This document shows, in pieces, positions 35,588 through 43,686 of a stretch of 64,000 nt of DNA. The first letter of the stretch is position 1, and each line of letters opens with the position of its first letter. A program made the position numbers and the translations under genes. The notes beneath the pieces were generated by a model, which did no database searches, was not told the origin of the DNA, and saw nothing but the letters and a program-made list of their open reading frames with translations. The stretch is from JAJFJD01 sp965228425 (GTDB lineage: Bacteria; Pseudomonadota; Alphaproteobacteria; UBA8366), in the NCBI GenBank assembly GCA_965228425.1, contig OZ245815.1, positions 3,596,001 to 3,660,000 on the forward strand. Direction: 5' to 3'.

Positions 35588-36002
35588 GGCGCGACAACTC
35601 CCGGAAACATCGGATCAGACTTGGCCGGCCACAACGACCGATCGGCTCACCGAATACCATATGTCGGCCTGCGGCACCACCCTGACACAAGGTATCGGGC
35701 CGTTAACGATTGTCCGGTTTGCTTCAAGGATGCTTCCAAGTGTTCGCAAAAATTCGGAAGAAAAAGCAAGCAAAAAATCATCGAATCTGGCTAAGTCTAC
35801 CGCTTTCTGCGCGGTATGTTGTGTTAACGAAGATTAAAATGCGCAGATTTTGTGTTAACTTTTATAAACAATATTAATTTTTATTCCGATTGGTTAGTCC
35901 TCATGATTTTTTATATTAACAATTTCCAAATGGAAATTGACAATTATATGAGTATTATGTAGTAACCATTCACTACTTGATCCATACAAAGGCTGGCGAT
36001 AT
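35588..36002. promoter_or_regulatory. Divergent promoter region rpiB / mucR
   Basis: This 415-base gap has no gene. The half next to mucR (about 35700-36000) is strikingly AT-rich with runs of T-A steps, the kind of DNA MucR/Ros proteins bind. A separate palindrome is listed below. Two TTAA half-sites at 35824-35837 are spaced by six, not seven, so they are not a CtrA consensus. Confidence 0.6.
35920..35942. promoter_or_regulatory. Palindrome overlapping a -35-like element upstream of mucR
   Basis: The inverted repeat CAATTTCCA-AA-TGGAAATTG spans 35920-35939 and runs into TTGACA at 35937-35942, about 60 bases before the mucR start. No good -10 element is seen at 17 bases. MucR/Ros regulators are known to repress their own genes, so this is a candidate autoregulatory operator; the role is inferred. 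Confidence 0.45.
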
Positions 36003-36449
36003 ATGACGAAGAGCACAGGGGAAACAGCGCCTTCTTCCGACGAAATCCTGCGCATGACCACGGAAGTCGTTGCGGCATACCTGGGTAACAACACGATGCC
36101 GGCCGGGCAGATTCCCGACGTCATCAACACGGTTTATGGATCGCTGCGTAAGCTGGACGGAAGCGCCGCAAACGGCCGCACCCGCCCGCCGAAAGCGCCG
36201 GTGCCGATCCGCAAGTCGGTGACGCCGGACTACATCGTATGCCTCGAAGACGGCAAGAAGCTGAAGATGCTGAAACGGCACCTTCGCACCGTCTACGGCA
36301 TGAGCCCTGAAGAATACCGTGCCAAGTGGGGCCTCCCCTCGGACTATCCGATGGTTGCGCCAAACTACTCGCGGCAACGCTCGGCGTTCGCTAAAAAGAT
36401 CGGGCTGGGCCGCTCATCTGGTAGGAGCAGACGAAAAAACGCCGCGTAA
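36003..36449 (+). CDS. mucR: MucR/Ros family zinc-finger transcriptional regulator
   Basis: A 148-residue DNA-binding regulator that in alphaproteobacteria controls exopolysaccharide, motility and cell-cycle genes. The zinc-finger region is YIVCLEDGKKLKMLKRHL, followed by YGMSPEEYRAKWGLPSDYP. The second cysteine of Ros is an aspartate here (CLED), as in many MucR proteins, leaving a Cys-Asp-His-His site. An N-terminal oligomerisation helix (EILRMTTEVVAAYLGNN) and a basic C-terminal tail flank it. A strong terminator follows. Confidence 0.94.
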   Translation: MTKSTGETAPSSDEILRMTTEVVAAYLGNNTMPAGQIPDVINTVYGSLRKLDGSAANGRTRPPKAPVPIRKSVTPDYIVCLEDGKKLKMLKRHLRTVYGMSPEEYRAKWGLPSDYPMVAPNYSRQRSAFAKKIGLGRSSGRSRRKNAA

Positions 36450-36475
36450 AAACAGCGGCATGTTGGCACAAAACT

Positions 36476-36509
36476 GGCCGGCTCTTTCGAGCCGGCCTTG
36501 TTTTTTTTG
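36476..36509 (+). terminator. Strong, probably bidirectional terminator after mucR
   Basis: The nine-base stem GGCCGGCTC pairs with GAGCCGGCC around TTTC, followed on the plus strand by TTGTTTTTTTTG. On the minus strand the stem is followed by AGTTTTG, so it may also end the converging DUF6898 transcript. Confidence 0.93.
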
Positions 36510-36522
36510 TCCGCCGTCCACC

Positions 36523-36717
36523 TTACGCCTGAGTGTCATCCTTGTTCATGACGTACTCCAGCTTGCGGACGGCGGCTTCCCGCAGCGCCCGCTCGCCGCG
36601 GCGCGGATCGCCGACAATGGACACTTCGCGCCCGCTGCTAACGTCGACCGCCGTCACCTTCACGTAGCGGCCGATCGCAATCATCTCGATTATGACGCCC
36701 TCGTCGCCTGACGGCAT
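36523..36717 (-). CDS. DUF6898 family small protein
   Basis: A 64-residue conserved protein of unknown function found in Rhodospirillales-type genomes. Its pattern is IIEMIAIGRYVKVTAVDV, EVSIVGDPRRGE and LREAAVRKLEYVMNKD. GGGG lies six bases before the ATG at 36717, and the frame upstream to 36837 is not needed. It converges on mucR and shares its terminator. I can assign no function. Confidence 0.82.
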   Translation of the reverse strand: MPSGDEGVIIEMIAIGRYVKVTAVDVSSGREVSIVGDPRRGERALREAAVRKLEYVMNKDDTQA

Positions 36718-36845
36718 CGGTAGCCCCTTACTCTGTCCCCGACGCGAGGGTAATGCCAACCAACGAAACCGCCAAGGACAATGGCCATTCCGTGTCAGGA
36801 GATTTGCCGATCCCCGCTGTTCCCCATCGCGGCGCAAGGATATAC

Positions 36846-37790
36846 ATGCGGTCCTCGTTTTTTCCGCCGACCGTGCGGCTGCTCCGGACTACGACCCCGA
36901 TGGACCGACCCAACGTCCCGCTCTCCGCGATTCTCTGGCTGATGGGACTGACGCTGGCCTGGGGCGGCAGCTGGCCCGTGATGAAGTTCGCCCTGACGGA
37001 ACTGCCGATCTATACCTTCCGGACGCTCACCGGGGCCCTGGCGGCGATCTGCGTCCTGTTGCTCTCGGCCGCGCTCGGCCATTCGCTCAAGCTGCCGCGG
37101 GAAGATTGGCGTCCGGCAGCGATCGCCGGGCTGTTCAACATCACCGGCTGGTTCTATTTCACGGCTGTTGGCCTGACGCTGTTGCCGGCGGGACGGAGCG
37201 CGGTATTGGCCTACACCATGCCGGTCTGGGCGGTGATCGCCGCCCGGATCCTGGCCAACGATCCGATCACGGCGCGCAAGATCCTGGGCCTGCTGCTCGG
37301 CATCGGCGCCGTCGCGACGCTCATAGGTGAGGATATCGTCAAATTCGGGGAAGCCCCCATCGGCGCACTGGCGGTGTTGGGCGCCGCCGTAAGCTGGGCG
37401 ATCGGAACGGTCATCCAGAAACGCGACTGGAACACGCCGATCCTCACGTTGATCGGCTGGCAGTTGGTATTCGGCACGATCCCGCTGGTGATTCTCGCCT
37501 TCCTATACGATACGGCGCCGTTCGCGGACCTTACATGGCGCGGCGTGTTGGCGGTGTCCCATGTGGTCCTGATCGCCTGCCTATTCGGCTATTGGGCGTG
37601 GTTCAACGTGGTCCAACTGGTACCCACCTCCGTCGCCTCCATCGCCGTGCTGACGGTGCCTTTGGTCGGCGTCACGTCGAGCGCCCTCATGCTGGGGGAA
37701 AGCGTCGGCATCGCCGAGTTGGCGGCGCTGGTCTTGATCACCGGCGCGCTGGCCACGATCCTGCTCAAGCCGAGTGGGCGATCTTCATGA
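36846..37790 (+). CDS. DMT superfamily (EamA) transporter
   Basis: A 314-residue inner-membrane protein with about ten helices arranged as two EamA repeats, of the drug/metabolite exporter type. The first repeat starts at LSAILWLMGLTLAWGGSWPV and the second at GALAVLGAAVSWAIGTVIQK. AAGGA six bases before the ATG at 36846 decides the start; the next methionine is at 36900. Its end overlaps the converging amidotransferase gene by 26 bases. The cargo is unknown. Confidence 0.9.
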   Translation: MRSSFFPPTVRLLRTTTPMDRPNVPLSAILWLMGLTLAWGGSWPVMKFALTELPIYTFRTLTGALAAICVLLLSAALGHSLKLPREDWRPAAIAGLFNITGWFYFTAVGLTLLPAGRSAVLAYTMPVWAVIAARILANDPITARKILGLLLGIGAVATLIGEDIVKFGEAPIGALAVLGAAVSWAIGTVIQKRDWNTPILTLIGWQLVFGTIPLVILAFLYDTAPFADLTWRGVLAVSHVVLIACLFGYWAWFNVVQLVPTSVASIAVLTVPLVGVTSSALMLGESVGIAELAALVLITGALATILLKPSGRSS

Positions 37791-38481
37791 AATTGCCGTA
37801 GAGCGTCCGGGCCGCCGCATTCAAACCGGGCAGATGGCGCGCCGTCTCCCCGCTCAAACGGTCCAGTGCGCCCTCCCCCATGACATCGTCGAGCGCACCG
37901 GCATATTCCGGGATGCATCCCCATTCCCGGACCGTCGCATCGGTGATCTCGACGTGGAATTGCAGACCGTAAGCCCGGTCACGAACCCGGATCGACTGGA
38001 TCGGGCAGATTTCGGTTTGCGCCAATGTGATGCCGCCGTCCGGCAGCCGCTCAACGGCGGCCCCATGCCATTGGAAACAGTTTCCCTGCGCCGGCAGGCC
38101 GTCGAACAGCGGATCCCCTTGTCCCGCGTCGGTCAGCGCGATCGGCAGCACGCCGATCTCGGGCGCCGCCCCCGCGGCAACCGTTCCGCCCAGCGCATCC
38201 GCGAGCAACTGGTGGCCGAGGCAAATGCCCAGGAAGGGCCTGCCCATGTCCACCCAGGACCGGATCGCCTGTTTCTCCGGGATCAGCCAGGGATATGCGT
38301 CTTCCTGCCAGACATCCATCGGCCCGCCCATGACCCAGAGCGCGTCGTAGCCGTCAAAGGATGGGATTGGCGCACCGACGTCCAATTCGACCGCATCCCA
38401 AGGGATGCCGTCGGCGGCGAGGAAATCGCGAAAGATGCCGGGATGTTCCACGGCGACATGCTGGAAGACGAGAATACGCAT
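37765..38481 (-). CDS. Type 1 glutamine amidotransferase (GATase-like)
   Basis: A 238-residue class I glutamine amidotransferase domain alone. The nucleophile elbow FLGICLGHQLLADALGG holds the catalytic Cys, and YGLQFHVEI holds the His-Glu pair. Such stand-alone proteins remove or transfer ammonia from glutamine or gamma-glutamyl compounds; a synthetase partner is not nearby. Its 3' end overlaps the EamA gene by 26 bases on the other strand. Confidence 0.9.
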   Translation of the reverse strand: MRILVFQHVAVEHPGIFRDFLAADGIPWDAVELDVGAPIPSFDGYDALWVMGGPMDVWQEDAYPWLIPEKQAIRSWVDMGRPFLGICLGHQLLADALGGTVAAGAAPEIGVLPIALTDAGQGDPLFDGLPAQGNCFQWHGAAVERLPDGGITLAQTEICPIQSIRVRDRAYGLQFHVEITDATVREWGCIPEYAGALDDVMGEGALDRLSGETARHLPGLNAAARTLYGNFMKIAHSA

Positions 38482-38521
38482 GTCGCGACCTTATCGGCCC
38501 TGGCCTATCCCAGACAATCAA

Positions 38522-38552
38522 AAGCCGCCGCGATGTATCGCCGCGGCGGCTG
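38522..38552 (-). terminator. Probable terminator of the MarR-type regulator gene
   Basis: On the minus strand AGCCGCCGCG pairs with CGCGGCGGCT (ten bases) around a nine-base loop, followed by TTTGATTG. The T-tract is short, so strength is moderate. It lies just after the regulator stop at 38575. Confidence 0.7.
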
Positions 38553-38574
38553 TGATCTGAACCGTAGGGGTTGG

Positions 38575-39081
38575 CTAGTCGCCGGTCCCCGTAAGGGCGT
38601 CCGGAACCGGCATCGCCGGGGCACTGTGAGCGCCCGGGCTGCCCCAGAACCGCTCCAGACGCTGCAGCACGGCGATCGCGGTCTGCAGGTCTTCGCTGTT
38701 CAGAGTGTCCGTGCCCATCCGGTCGGCGTGCCGCTTGAACATCTCATCGAGACTGTTCCAGAGGCTCAGCCCCTTGTCGGACGCGCGCACCCGCACGGAC
38801 CGTTTGTCGTGGGTCGACCGCTCCTGAACCAGATAGTCATTCTCGACCATCTTGCGGACGTTGTAGGAAACGTTCGAGCCGAGGTAATACCCCCGGTTCG
38901 TCAGCTCGCCGACGGTCAACTCGTCCTGGCCGATGTTGTAGAGGATCAGGGCCTGGATATTGTTGATGTCCTGAACGCCAAGACGATCGAGCTCGCCCTT
39001 GACGACTTCAAGAAACTGCCGATGCAGCCGCTCGATGAGGTGTATCGAATTGAGATAGTCGTTGAACACGTCCGGTCTCAC
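38575..39081 (-). CDS. MarR family winged-helix regulator (LdtR-like)
   Basis: A 168-residue MarR-type regulator close to the LdtR group of alphaproteobacteria. The dimer helix FNDYLNSIHLIERLHRQFLE, the recognition region GYYLGSNVSYNVRKMVENDY and the wing VQERSTHDKRSVRVRASDKG are clear. GTG 39081 is preferred: GGAAA lies before it, whereas the open frame to 39168 has an atypical N-terminus. LdtR controls L,D-transpeptidase and stress genes in relatives; here that is inference. Confidence 0.87.
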   Translation of the reverse strand: MRPDVFNDYLNSIHLIERLHRQFLEVVKGELDRLGVQDINNIQALILYNIGQDELTVGELTNRGYYLGSNVSYNVRKMVENDYLVQERSTHDKRSVRVRASDKGLSLWNSLDEMFKRHADRMGTDTLNSEDLQTAIAVLQRLERFWGSPGAHSAPAMPVPDALTGTGD

Positions 39082-39204
39082 GGAAAATTTCCACCACCGT
39101 CCCGCCCACTTGGGAATTCTGCACCGAATAAGTGCGAAGTGCGCGAAACTAGGACCGGTTCTAATCAAATATTACTAACAAACTCTTAAAATTCGACTTC
39201 TATA

Positions 39205-40095
39205 TCAGTCGCTTCCCCGCAGCATGTTAACGATACCCGAGAAATCCTTGTCTTCGCCGCCGGACCGACAATACAAGGCGTACAGCGCCGCCGCGGCCGC
39301 TCCCAATGGGGTCGAAACGCCCGTATTATAAGCCGCGCCTTGGCTCAATTTTAGATCTTTAACCATCATCGCGGCAGTGAATCCGGCCTGATAATCGTTA
39401 TTCGCCGGCGATGTCGGGACCGGGCCCGGCACCGGGCAATAGGTCGTCAGCGACCAGCATTGGCCGGATGCGGTGCTCGATATATCGAAAAGCTTCTGCG
39501 CATCGAGGCCCAGCTTCTCCGCCAGCAGGAACGCCTCGCAGACCGAGACCATCTGGATGCCCAGCATCATATTGTTGCACATCTTGGCGGCCTGACCGTT
39601 GCCGGCCCCGCCGGCATGGATGACATTCTTGCCCATGGCGTCGAGGATGGGTTTAGCCCGCCCATAAGCGTCGTCACTGCCCCCGACCATGATCGTCAAC
39701 GTCCCGGCCTCCGCGCCGCCGACGCCGCCGGAAACCGGCCCGTCGATCATCTCGTGGCCCGCCTCGAGCGCTGCCGCATTGACGGCGCGGCTGGTCTCCA
39801 CGTCGGCGGTGGTGCAATCGATCATCAGCGTGCCCTTGGCGGCACTTTCGATAACCTTGCCGTCTTCCATATAGACGGAGCGCACATGCGGTCCGGCAGG
39901 CAGCATCGTGATCACCACCTCCACATCGGTGGCCGCTTCGGCCGTCGACCCGACGGCGGTCGCCCCAGCCTCGACCAGGGCGTCGACGGATGCCTGAACC
40001 AGGTCGAAGACCTTGAGCGCATGCCCTGCCTTGACCAGGTTGCGTGCCATGGGCCCGCCCATGTTGCCGAGGCCGATGAATCCGATGGTGCTCAT
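39205..40095 (-). CDS. mmsB: 3-hydroxyisobutyrate dehydrogenase
   Basis: A 296-residue beta-hydroxyacid dehydrogenase. The NAD-binding motif is GFIGLGNMGGPMARNLVKAG, the substrate loop DGPVSGGVGGAEAGTLTIMV, and the catalytic lysine lies in AGNGQAAKMCNNMMLG. AGGGAGAG precedes the ATG at 40095. It lies 28 bases after the hydrolase gene, and the order acyl-CoA dehydrogenase, 3-hydroxyisobutyryl-CoA hydrolase, dehydrogenase is the valine catabolic route. Confidence 0.95.
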   Translation of the reverse strand: MSTIGFIGLGNMGGPMARNLVKAGHALKVFDLVQASVDALVEAGATAVGSTAEAATDVEVVITMLPAGPHVRSVYMEDGKVIESAAKGTLMIDCTTADVETSRAVNAAALEAGHEMIDGPVSGGVGGAEAGTLTIMVGGSDDAYGRAKPILDAMGKNVIHAGGAGNGQAAKMCNNMMLGIQMVSVCEAFLLAEKLGLDAQKLFDISSTASGQCWSLTTYCPVPGPVPTSPANNDYQAGFTAAMMVKDLKLSQGAAYNTGVSTPLGAAAAALYALYCRSGGEDKDFSGIVNMLRGSD

Positions 40096-40123
40096 GATAT
40101 CTCTCCCTGATGGACGGTCGCGC

Positions 40124-41158
40124 TCAGCCCTCAAACGTTAACTCGCCGTCGCCGAGCGGCGCAAAATATTCGTCGACCTCGGCGTCGCTCACGTCGTCGA
40201 GTGTCGCGTGCTGCCAAACGGGTTTCTGGTCCTTGTCCACGACCAACGCCCGCACGCCCTCGAAAAACTCCTGCCCCGCCATGAAGTGCTGACTCATCCG
40301 GAATTCCATCCGCATGCAGTCATCGAAATCGAGCTTCGCTCCCTCGCGAATCTGCCGGAAGGTGACCTTCTGGCTCAGCGGTGACTTGCCCCGCATCACC
40401 GCCCGGACCTTGCTCGCCCACGGGCTGTCCTCAGCTGTAAGGGCCGCTTCGATCTCGGCTATCGACTCATGCGAAAAACACCGGTCGATCGCATCGCGGT
40501 TCTCCTCGAGCGACGCTGGTCCGGGGTCGGTTTTCATACGATCCAGCACGACTTCCACCGGCTCGGTGCGCAATGCGGCAAGTAATGCGTCATGCTCCGC
40601 GCGCGGGACGAAAGCATCGGCGATCCCCGCATAGACGCAATCGGCCGCGCGCATACGATCGCCGGTCAGCGCGATATACGTCCCCGTTGCCCCGGGCATC
40701 CGTGGCAGGAAATAGGACCCGCCGACGTCGGGAAACAGCCCGATCCCGGTTTCCGGCATGGCGAGCATAGTCGCCTCGCTCACAACCCGATGGCGGGCAT
40801 GCACCGAAACCCCGACACCGCCGCCCATCGTGATGCCGTCCATCAAGGCGACATACGGTTTCGGATAATGGTGGATCGTCCGGTTGAGCCGGTATTCCTC
40901 GCGAAAGAAATCTTCCGTGAAGGCCGTACCGCGGTTGTCGTATAGCGCGCGAATGTCGCCGCCGGCGCAAAACGCCTTGTCCCCGGCGCCGTGCACCACC
41001 ACCGCGCGAACCGCGTCGTCGGCCGCCCAATCGGTCAGTTTCGGATGGATTGCCCGAACCATGCCCAAGGTCAGCGCATTCAGTGCCGCCGGCCGGTTCA
41101 AGGTCACGGTGGCGATCCCGTCCTCGACCGCGAACAGGGTTTCCGCGTCGTCGGTCAT
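40124..41158 (-). CDS. 3-hydroxyisobutyryl-CoA hydrolase (enoyl-CoA hydratase/isomerase family)
   Basis: A 344-residue crotonase-fold enzyme. The oxyanion-hole segments are KAFCAGGDIRALYD and MDGITMGGGVGVSVHARHR, with the active-site Glu in MPETGIGLFPDVGGSYFL. The long C-terminal extension with EFRMSQHFMAGQEFFEGVRA is typical of the hydrolase, not of plain hydratases. It overlaps the preceding acyl-CoA dehydrogenase stop by four bases, so the two are coupled. Confidence 0.93.
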   Translation of the reverse strand: MTDDAETLFAVEDGIATVTLNRPAALNALTLGMVRAIHPKLTDWAADDAVRAVVVHGAGDKAFCAGGDIRALYDNRGTAFTEDFFREEYRLNRTIHHYPKPYVALMDGITMGGGVGVSVHARHRVVSEATMLAMPETGIGLFPDVGGSYFLPRMPGATGTYIALTGDRMRAADCVYAGIADAFVPRAEHDALLAALRTEPVEVVLDRMKTDPGPASLEENRDAIDRCFSHESIAEIEAALTAEDSPWASKVRAVMRGKSPLSQKVTFRQIREGAKLDFDDCMRMEFRMSQHFMAGQEFFEGVRALVVDKDQKPVWQHATLDDVSDAEVDEYFAPLGDGELTFEG

Positions 41159-42294
41159 TCTTGAAGGAGTGCCCGGGAGATGATGACCCGCATGACTTCG
41201 TTGGTGCCTTCGAGGATTTGGTGCACCCGCAGGTCGCGCACGATGCGTTCGATCGGGTATTCCCGGATATAGCCGTAGCCGCCGTGAAGTTGCAATGCCT
41301 CGTTCGCCACCTGGAACCCGATATCCGTGGCGAACCGTTTCGCCATGGCGCAGAACACCGTCGCATCCGCATCGCCCGCATCCAGCGTGCAGGCTGCACG
41401 ATGCACCATCAGCCGGGCCGCTTCCAGCTCGGTCGCCATATCCGCCAGCCGGAACTGCAAGGCCTGGAAATCCGCAAGCCGCTGCCCGAACTGCTTACGC
41501 TCCAGCATATGCGCCCGCGCCGCGTCGAGGCAGGCACGCGCCCCGCCAATCGAGCAAGCGGCAATATTGATGCGGCCGCCGTCCAGCCCCGCCATCGCAA
41601 TCTTGAAGCCCTCGCCCTCCGCGCCGATTCGGTTCGCAACCGGCACGTGGCAGTCCTCGAAGATCACGGCGGCGGTCGGCTGGCTGTTCCAGCCCATCTT
41701 CTTCTCGCGTTTGCCGAAGCTGAGCCCCGGGGTGTCCTTCTCCACGACGAGACAGGAAATGCCGCCCGGCCCCTCGTCGCCGGTGCGCACCATGCAGACG
41801 TAGACATCGCTGGTCGACCCGCCGGAAATGAACGCTTTCGAACCGTTGAGGACATAATTCTCACCGTCGCGCACTGCCTTGGTCCGCAGCGACGCGGCGT
41901 CCGACCCGGAGCCCGGCTCGGTGAGGCAGTAGCTCGCGAAATGGTCCATCGTCATCAGCTTTGGCAACCAACGCGCGCGCTGCGCCTCGTCGCCGAAACT
42001 GTCGATCATCCAACTCGCCATATTGTGGATCGAGATATAGGCGGCGGTGGATGGACAGGCCGACGACAACTCCTCGAAGATGATCGCGGCGTCATGACGG
42101 CTGAGATCAGTACCGCCATGCTTCTGCTTGACGTAGATGCCGGCGAAGCCGAGCGCCGCCCCCGTGCGCAGCGCGTCGACGGGAAAGACCGACGCATCGT
42201 CCCAATCTCCGGCATAGGGCTTCATCTCCGCCTCGGCGAAACCGCGCGCCATGTCCTGAAAGGCGATCTGATCGTCTGAAAGGTCGAAATCCAT
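41155..42294 (-). CDS. Acyl-CoA dehydrogenase (probably isobutyryl-CoA dehydrogenase)
   Basis: A 379-residue FAD-dependent acyl-CoA dehydrogenase. Motifs are YCLTEPGSGSDAASLRTKAV, the FAD region AFISGGSTSDVYVCMV, and the C-terminal signature QLHGGYGYIREYPIERIVRD. The glutamate in LEGTNEVMRVIISRALL region is also typical. ATG 42294 gives the family start MDFDLSDDQIAFQDMARGF; the open frame to 42408 runs into the upstream gene. Its operon partners point to isobutyryl-CoA from valine. Confidence 0.93.
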   Translation of the reverse strand: MDFDLSDDQIAFQDMARGFAEAEMKPYAGDWDDASVFPVDALRTGAALGFAGIYVKQKHGGTDLSRHDAAIIFEELSSACPSTAAYISIHNMASWMIDSFGDEAQRARWLPKLMTMDHFASYCLTEPGSGSDAASLRTKAVRDGENYVLNGSKAFISGGSTSDVYVCMVRTGDEGPGGISCLVVEKDTPGLSFGKREKKMGWNSQPTAAVIFEDCHVPVANRIGAEGEGFKIAMAGLDGGRINIAACSIGGARACLDAARAHMLERKQFGQRLADFQALQFRLADMATELEAARLMVHRAACTLDAGDADATVFCAMAKRFATDIGFQVANEALQLHGGYGYIREYPIERIVRDLRVHQILEGTNEVMRVIISRALLQE

Positions 42295-42361
42295 CGTCGG
42301 GTATGCCCGTAGCGTCCGGCAGCCTGCGCCGGCAAGCAGTCTAGCGGCCTGCCGGTCCCCG

Positions 42362-43018
42362 TCAATCGAACCGCTTGCGGTACTTCCCGATGAAGGCCAC
42401 CTCGGCAATCCCGACGCTCGTATGCTCGGCCGACACCGGCTCTATCGCCACTTCCTCGAAGGCGTCGGCTAGCAGCGTTTGAATGACGAACCCGGTATCG
42501 ACCCAACCCTGGTTCGTCGGGACCGCCGCACGTTCCAAGTTGCAAACGTAAAGTTGCCCGCCCGGCTTCAACGCGCGCGCGATTCGGGCAATGTCCTCAT
42601 CGACCTTCGGGCTGTGCTGCAAGGACCAGATCGCGATAACGCCGTCGACCTGCAATCCGTGGTCGATCTGGGCGTCGATGACATTCCAAGAACAGGCCGC
42701 GAATCGCGCATTGCCGACATAGCCCGGCGCAAGCTGCCGCATCGACGTGCTGATGTCGACGCCGACCACCGAATAGCCATGCTGCTCGATCAATTCCTTG
42801 GCCATGCGGCCGATCCCGCAGCCATAGTCGATGATCAGGGACGACGCGTCCGGCTCCAGGTGTTCCCCGATGCTCTCGGCAAGATAAGGCGTTTCGACGC
42901 GCCACCGTTCATCGGTCGTCGCGTCCTCGGCCGTCAGGACGATCCGCTTCGCCTCTTCGATCGTCGTTACTTCGAAAATGTCGGGATTGTAGCTGACTCG
43001 CTTCACGCTATCGGACAT
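42362..43018 (-). CDS. Class I SAM-dependent methyltransferase
   Basis: A 218-residue methyltransferase. Motif I is LIIDYGCGIGRMAKELIEQ (near residue 65), followed by SVVGVDISTSMRQLA and LKPGGQLYVCNLER. The fold is a single Rossmann domain. It precedes the valine catabolic genes by 67 bases on the same strand, so co-transcription is possible but a functional link is not obvious. The acceptor is unknown. Confidence 0.85.
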   Translation of the reverse strand: MSDSVKRVSYNPDIFEVTTIEEAKRIVLTAEDATTDERWRVETPYLAESIGEHLEPDASSLIIDYGCGIGRMAKELIEQHGYSVVGVDISTSMRQLAPGYVGNARFAACSWNVIDAQIDHGLQVDGVIAIWSLQHSPKVDEDIARIARALKPGGQLYVCNLERAAVPTNQGWVDTGFVIQTLLADAFEEVAIEPVSAEHTSVGIAEVAFIGKYRKRFD

Positions 43019-43242
43019 CGAGCTCTCCTCTCAAAACCGGTGCGGCCAAACCCGCATCTTCCGGCGAGACGCAAGTTCAACAACACGCGCCCAGACAACG
43101 GATGCACAAATCTGAAATCGATGTTTTCGGATTTCAATTCGCGCAAAATTAGTATGCGGTCGCAGTCTCGCATATCCGCGCATCGCTGAAATTAGAATTT
43201 CGACGGCGACGAGGAATTTTGGTTAGAACAAGCGGATCGCCT

Positions 43243-43683
43243 TCAGCGTTCCAAGGTATCGCCCTCGAATGCGACGAGCCGTTCGACGACTTCCTTCGGA
43301 AGCGGAGCGGATTGGTGGGTGTTTCGGCCGGCGTTGACCCAAACGACCTCGCCACTCGCCCGCAGATCCTCCGCACCTGCCGGATGGATCTCCACGGCAA
43401 ATGTCATGGACGACCGGCCGACCCGTGCCGTGCGCACATGCACTTCGATATCCTCGTCGAACTCAATCGGCTTGCTGTAGTCCACCGCCACCCGGACGGT
43501 GTGAACCTCCTGCCCCAAGCGATCAGCCCGGTCCCAGTAGTCGGGATCGAGCGCCCGGAAGTACTCGTGGATCGCCGTGTCGAAATACGTCAGGTAGTGC
43601 GCGTTGAAGACGATCTTCTGGCCATCGATCTCGGAATAGCGCACACGAAACGGCCAGGCGAACCGAAAATCCGAACGGGCCAT
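43243..43683 (-). CDS. Acyl-CoA thioesterase (4HBT hot-dog fold)
   Basis: A 146-residue single hot-dog domain. The active-site region is VRYSEIDGQKIVFNAHYLTYFD, with the conserved aspartate and the N-x-H-Y turn of 4-hydroxybenzoyl-CoA thioesterase relatives. It begins three bases after the methyltransferase gene at 43687, so the two form an operon. A 224-base AT-rich gap follows, with a weak ten-base hairpin (43108-43134) that has no T-tract. Confidence 0.88.
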   Translation of the reverse strand: MARSDFRFAWPFRVRYSEIDGQKIVFNAHYLTYFDTAIHEYFRALDPDYWDRADRLGQEVHTVRVAVDYSKPIEFDEDIEVHVRTARVGRSSMTFAVEIHPAGAEDLRASGEVVWVNAGRNTHQSAPLPKEVVERLVAFEGDTLER

Positions 43684-43686
43684 CGA

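Noticed and set aside
35824..35837. CtrA-like TTAA pair upstream of mucR
   Set aside because: Spacing between the halves is six, not seven.
43108..43134. AT-rich ten-base hairpin between the thioesterase and a methyltransferase gene
   Set aside because: Weak stem and no T-tract; not convincing as a terminator.
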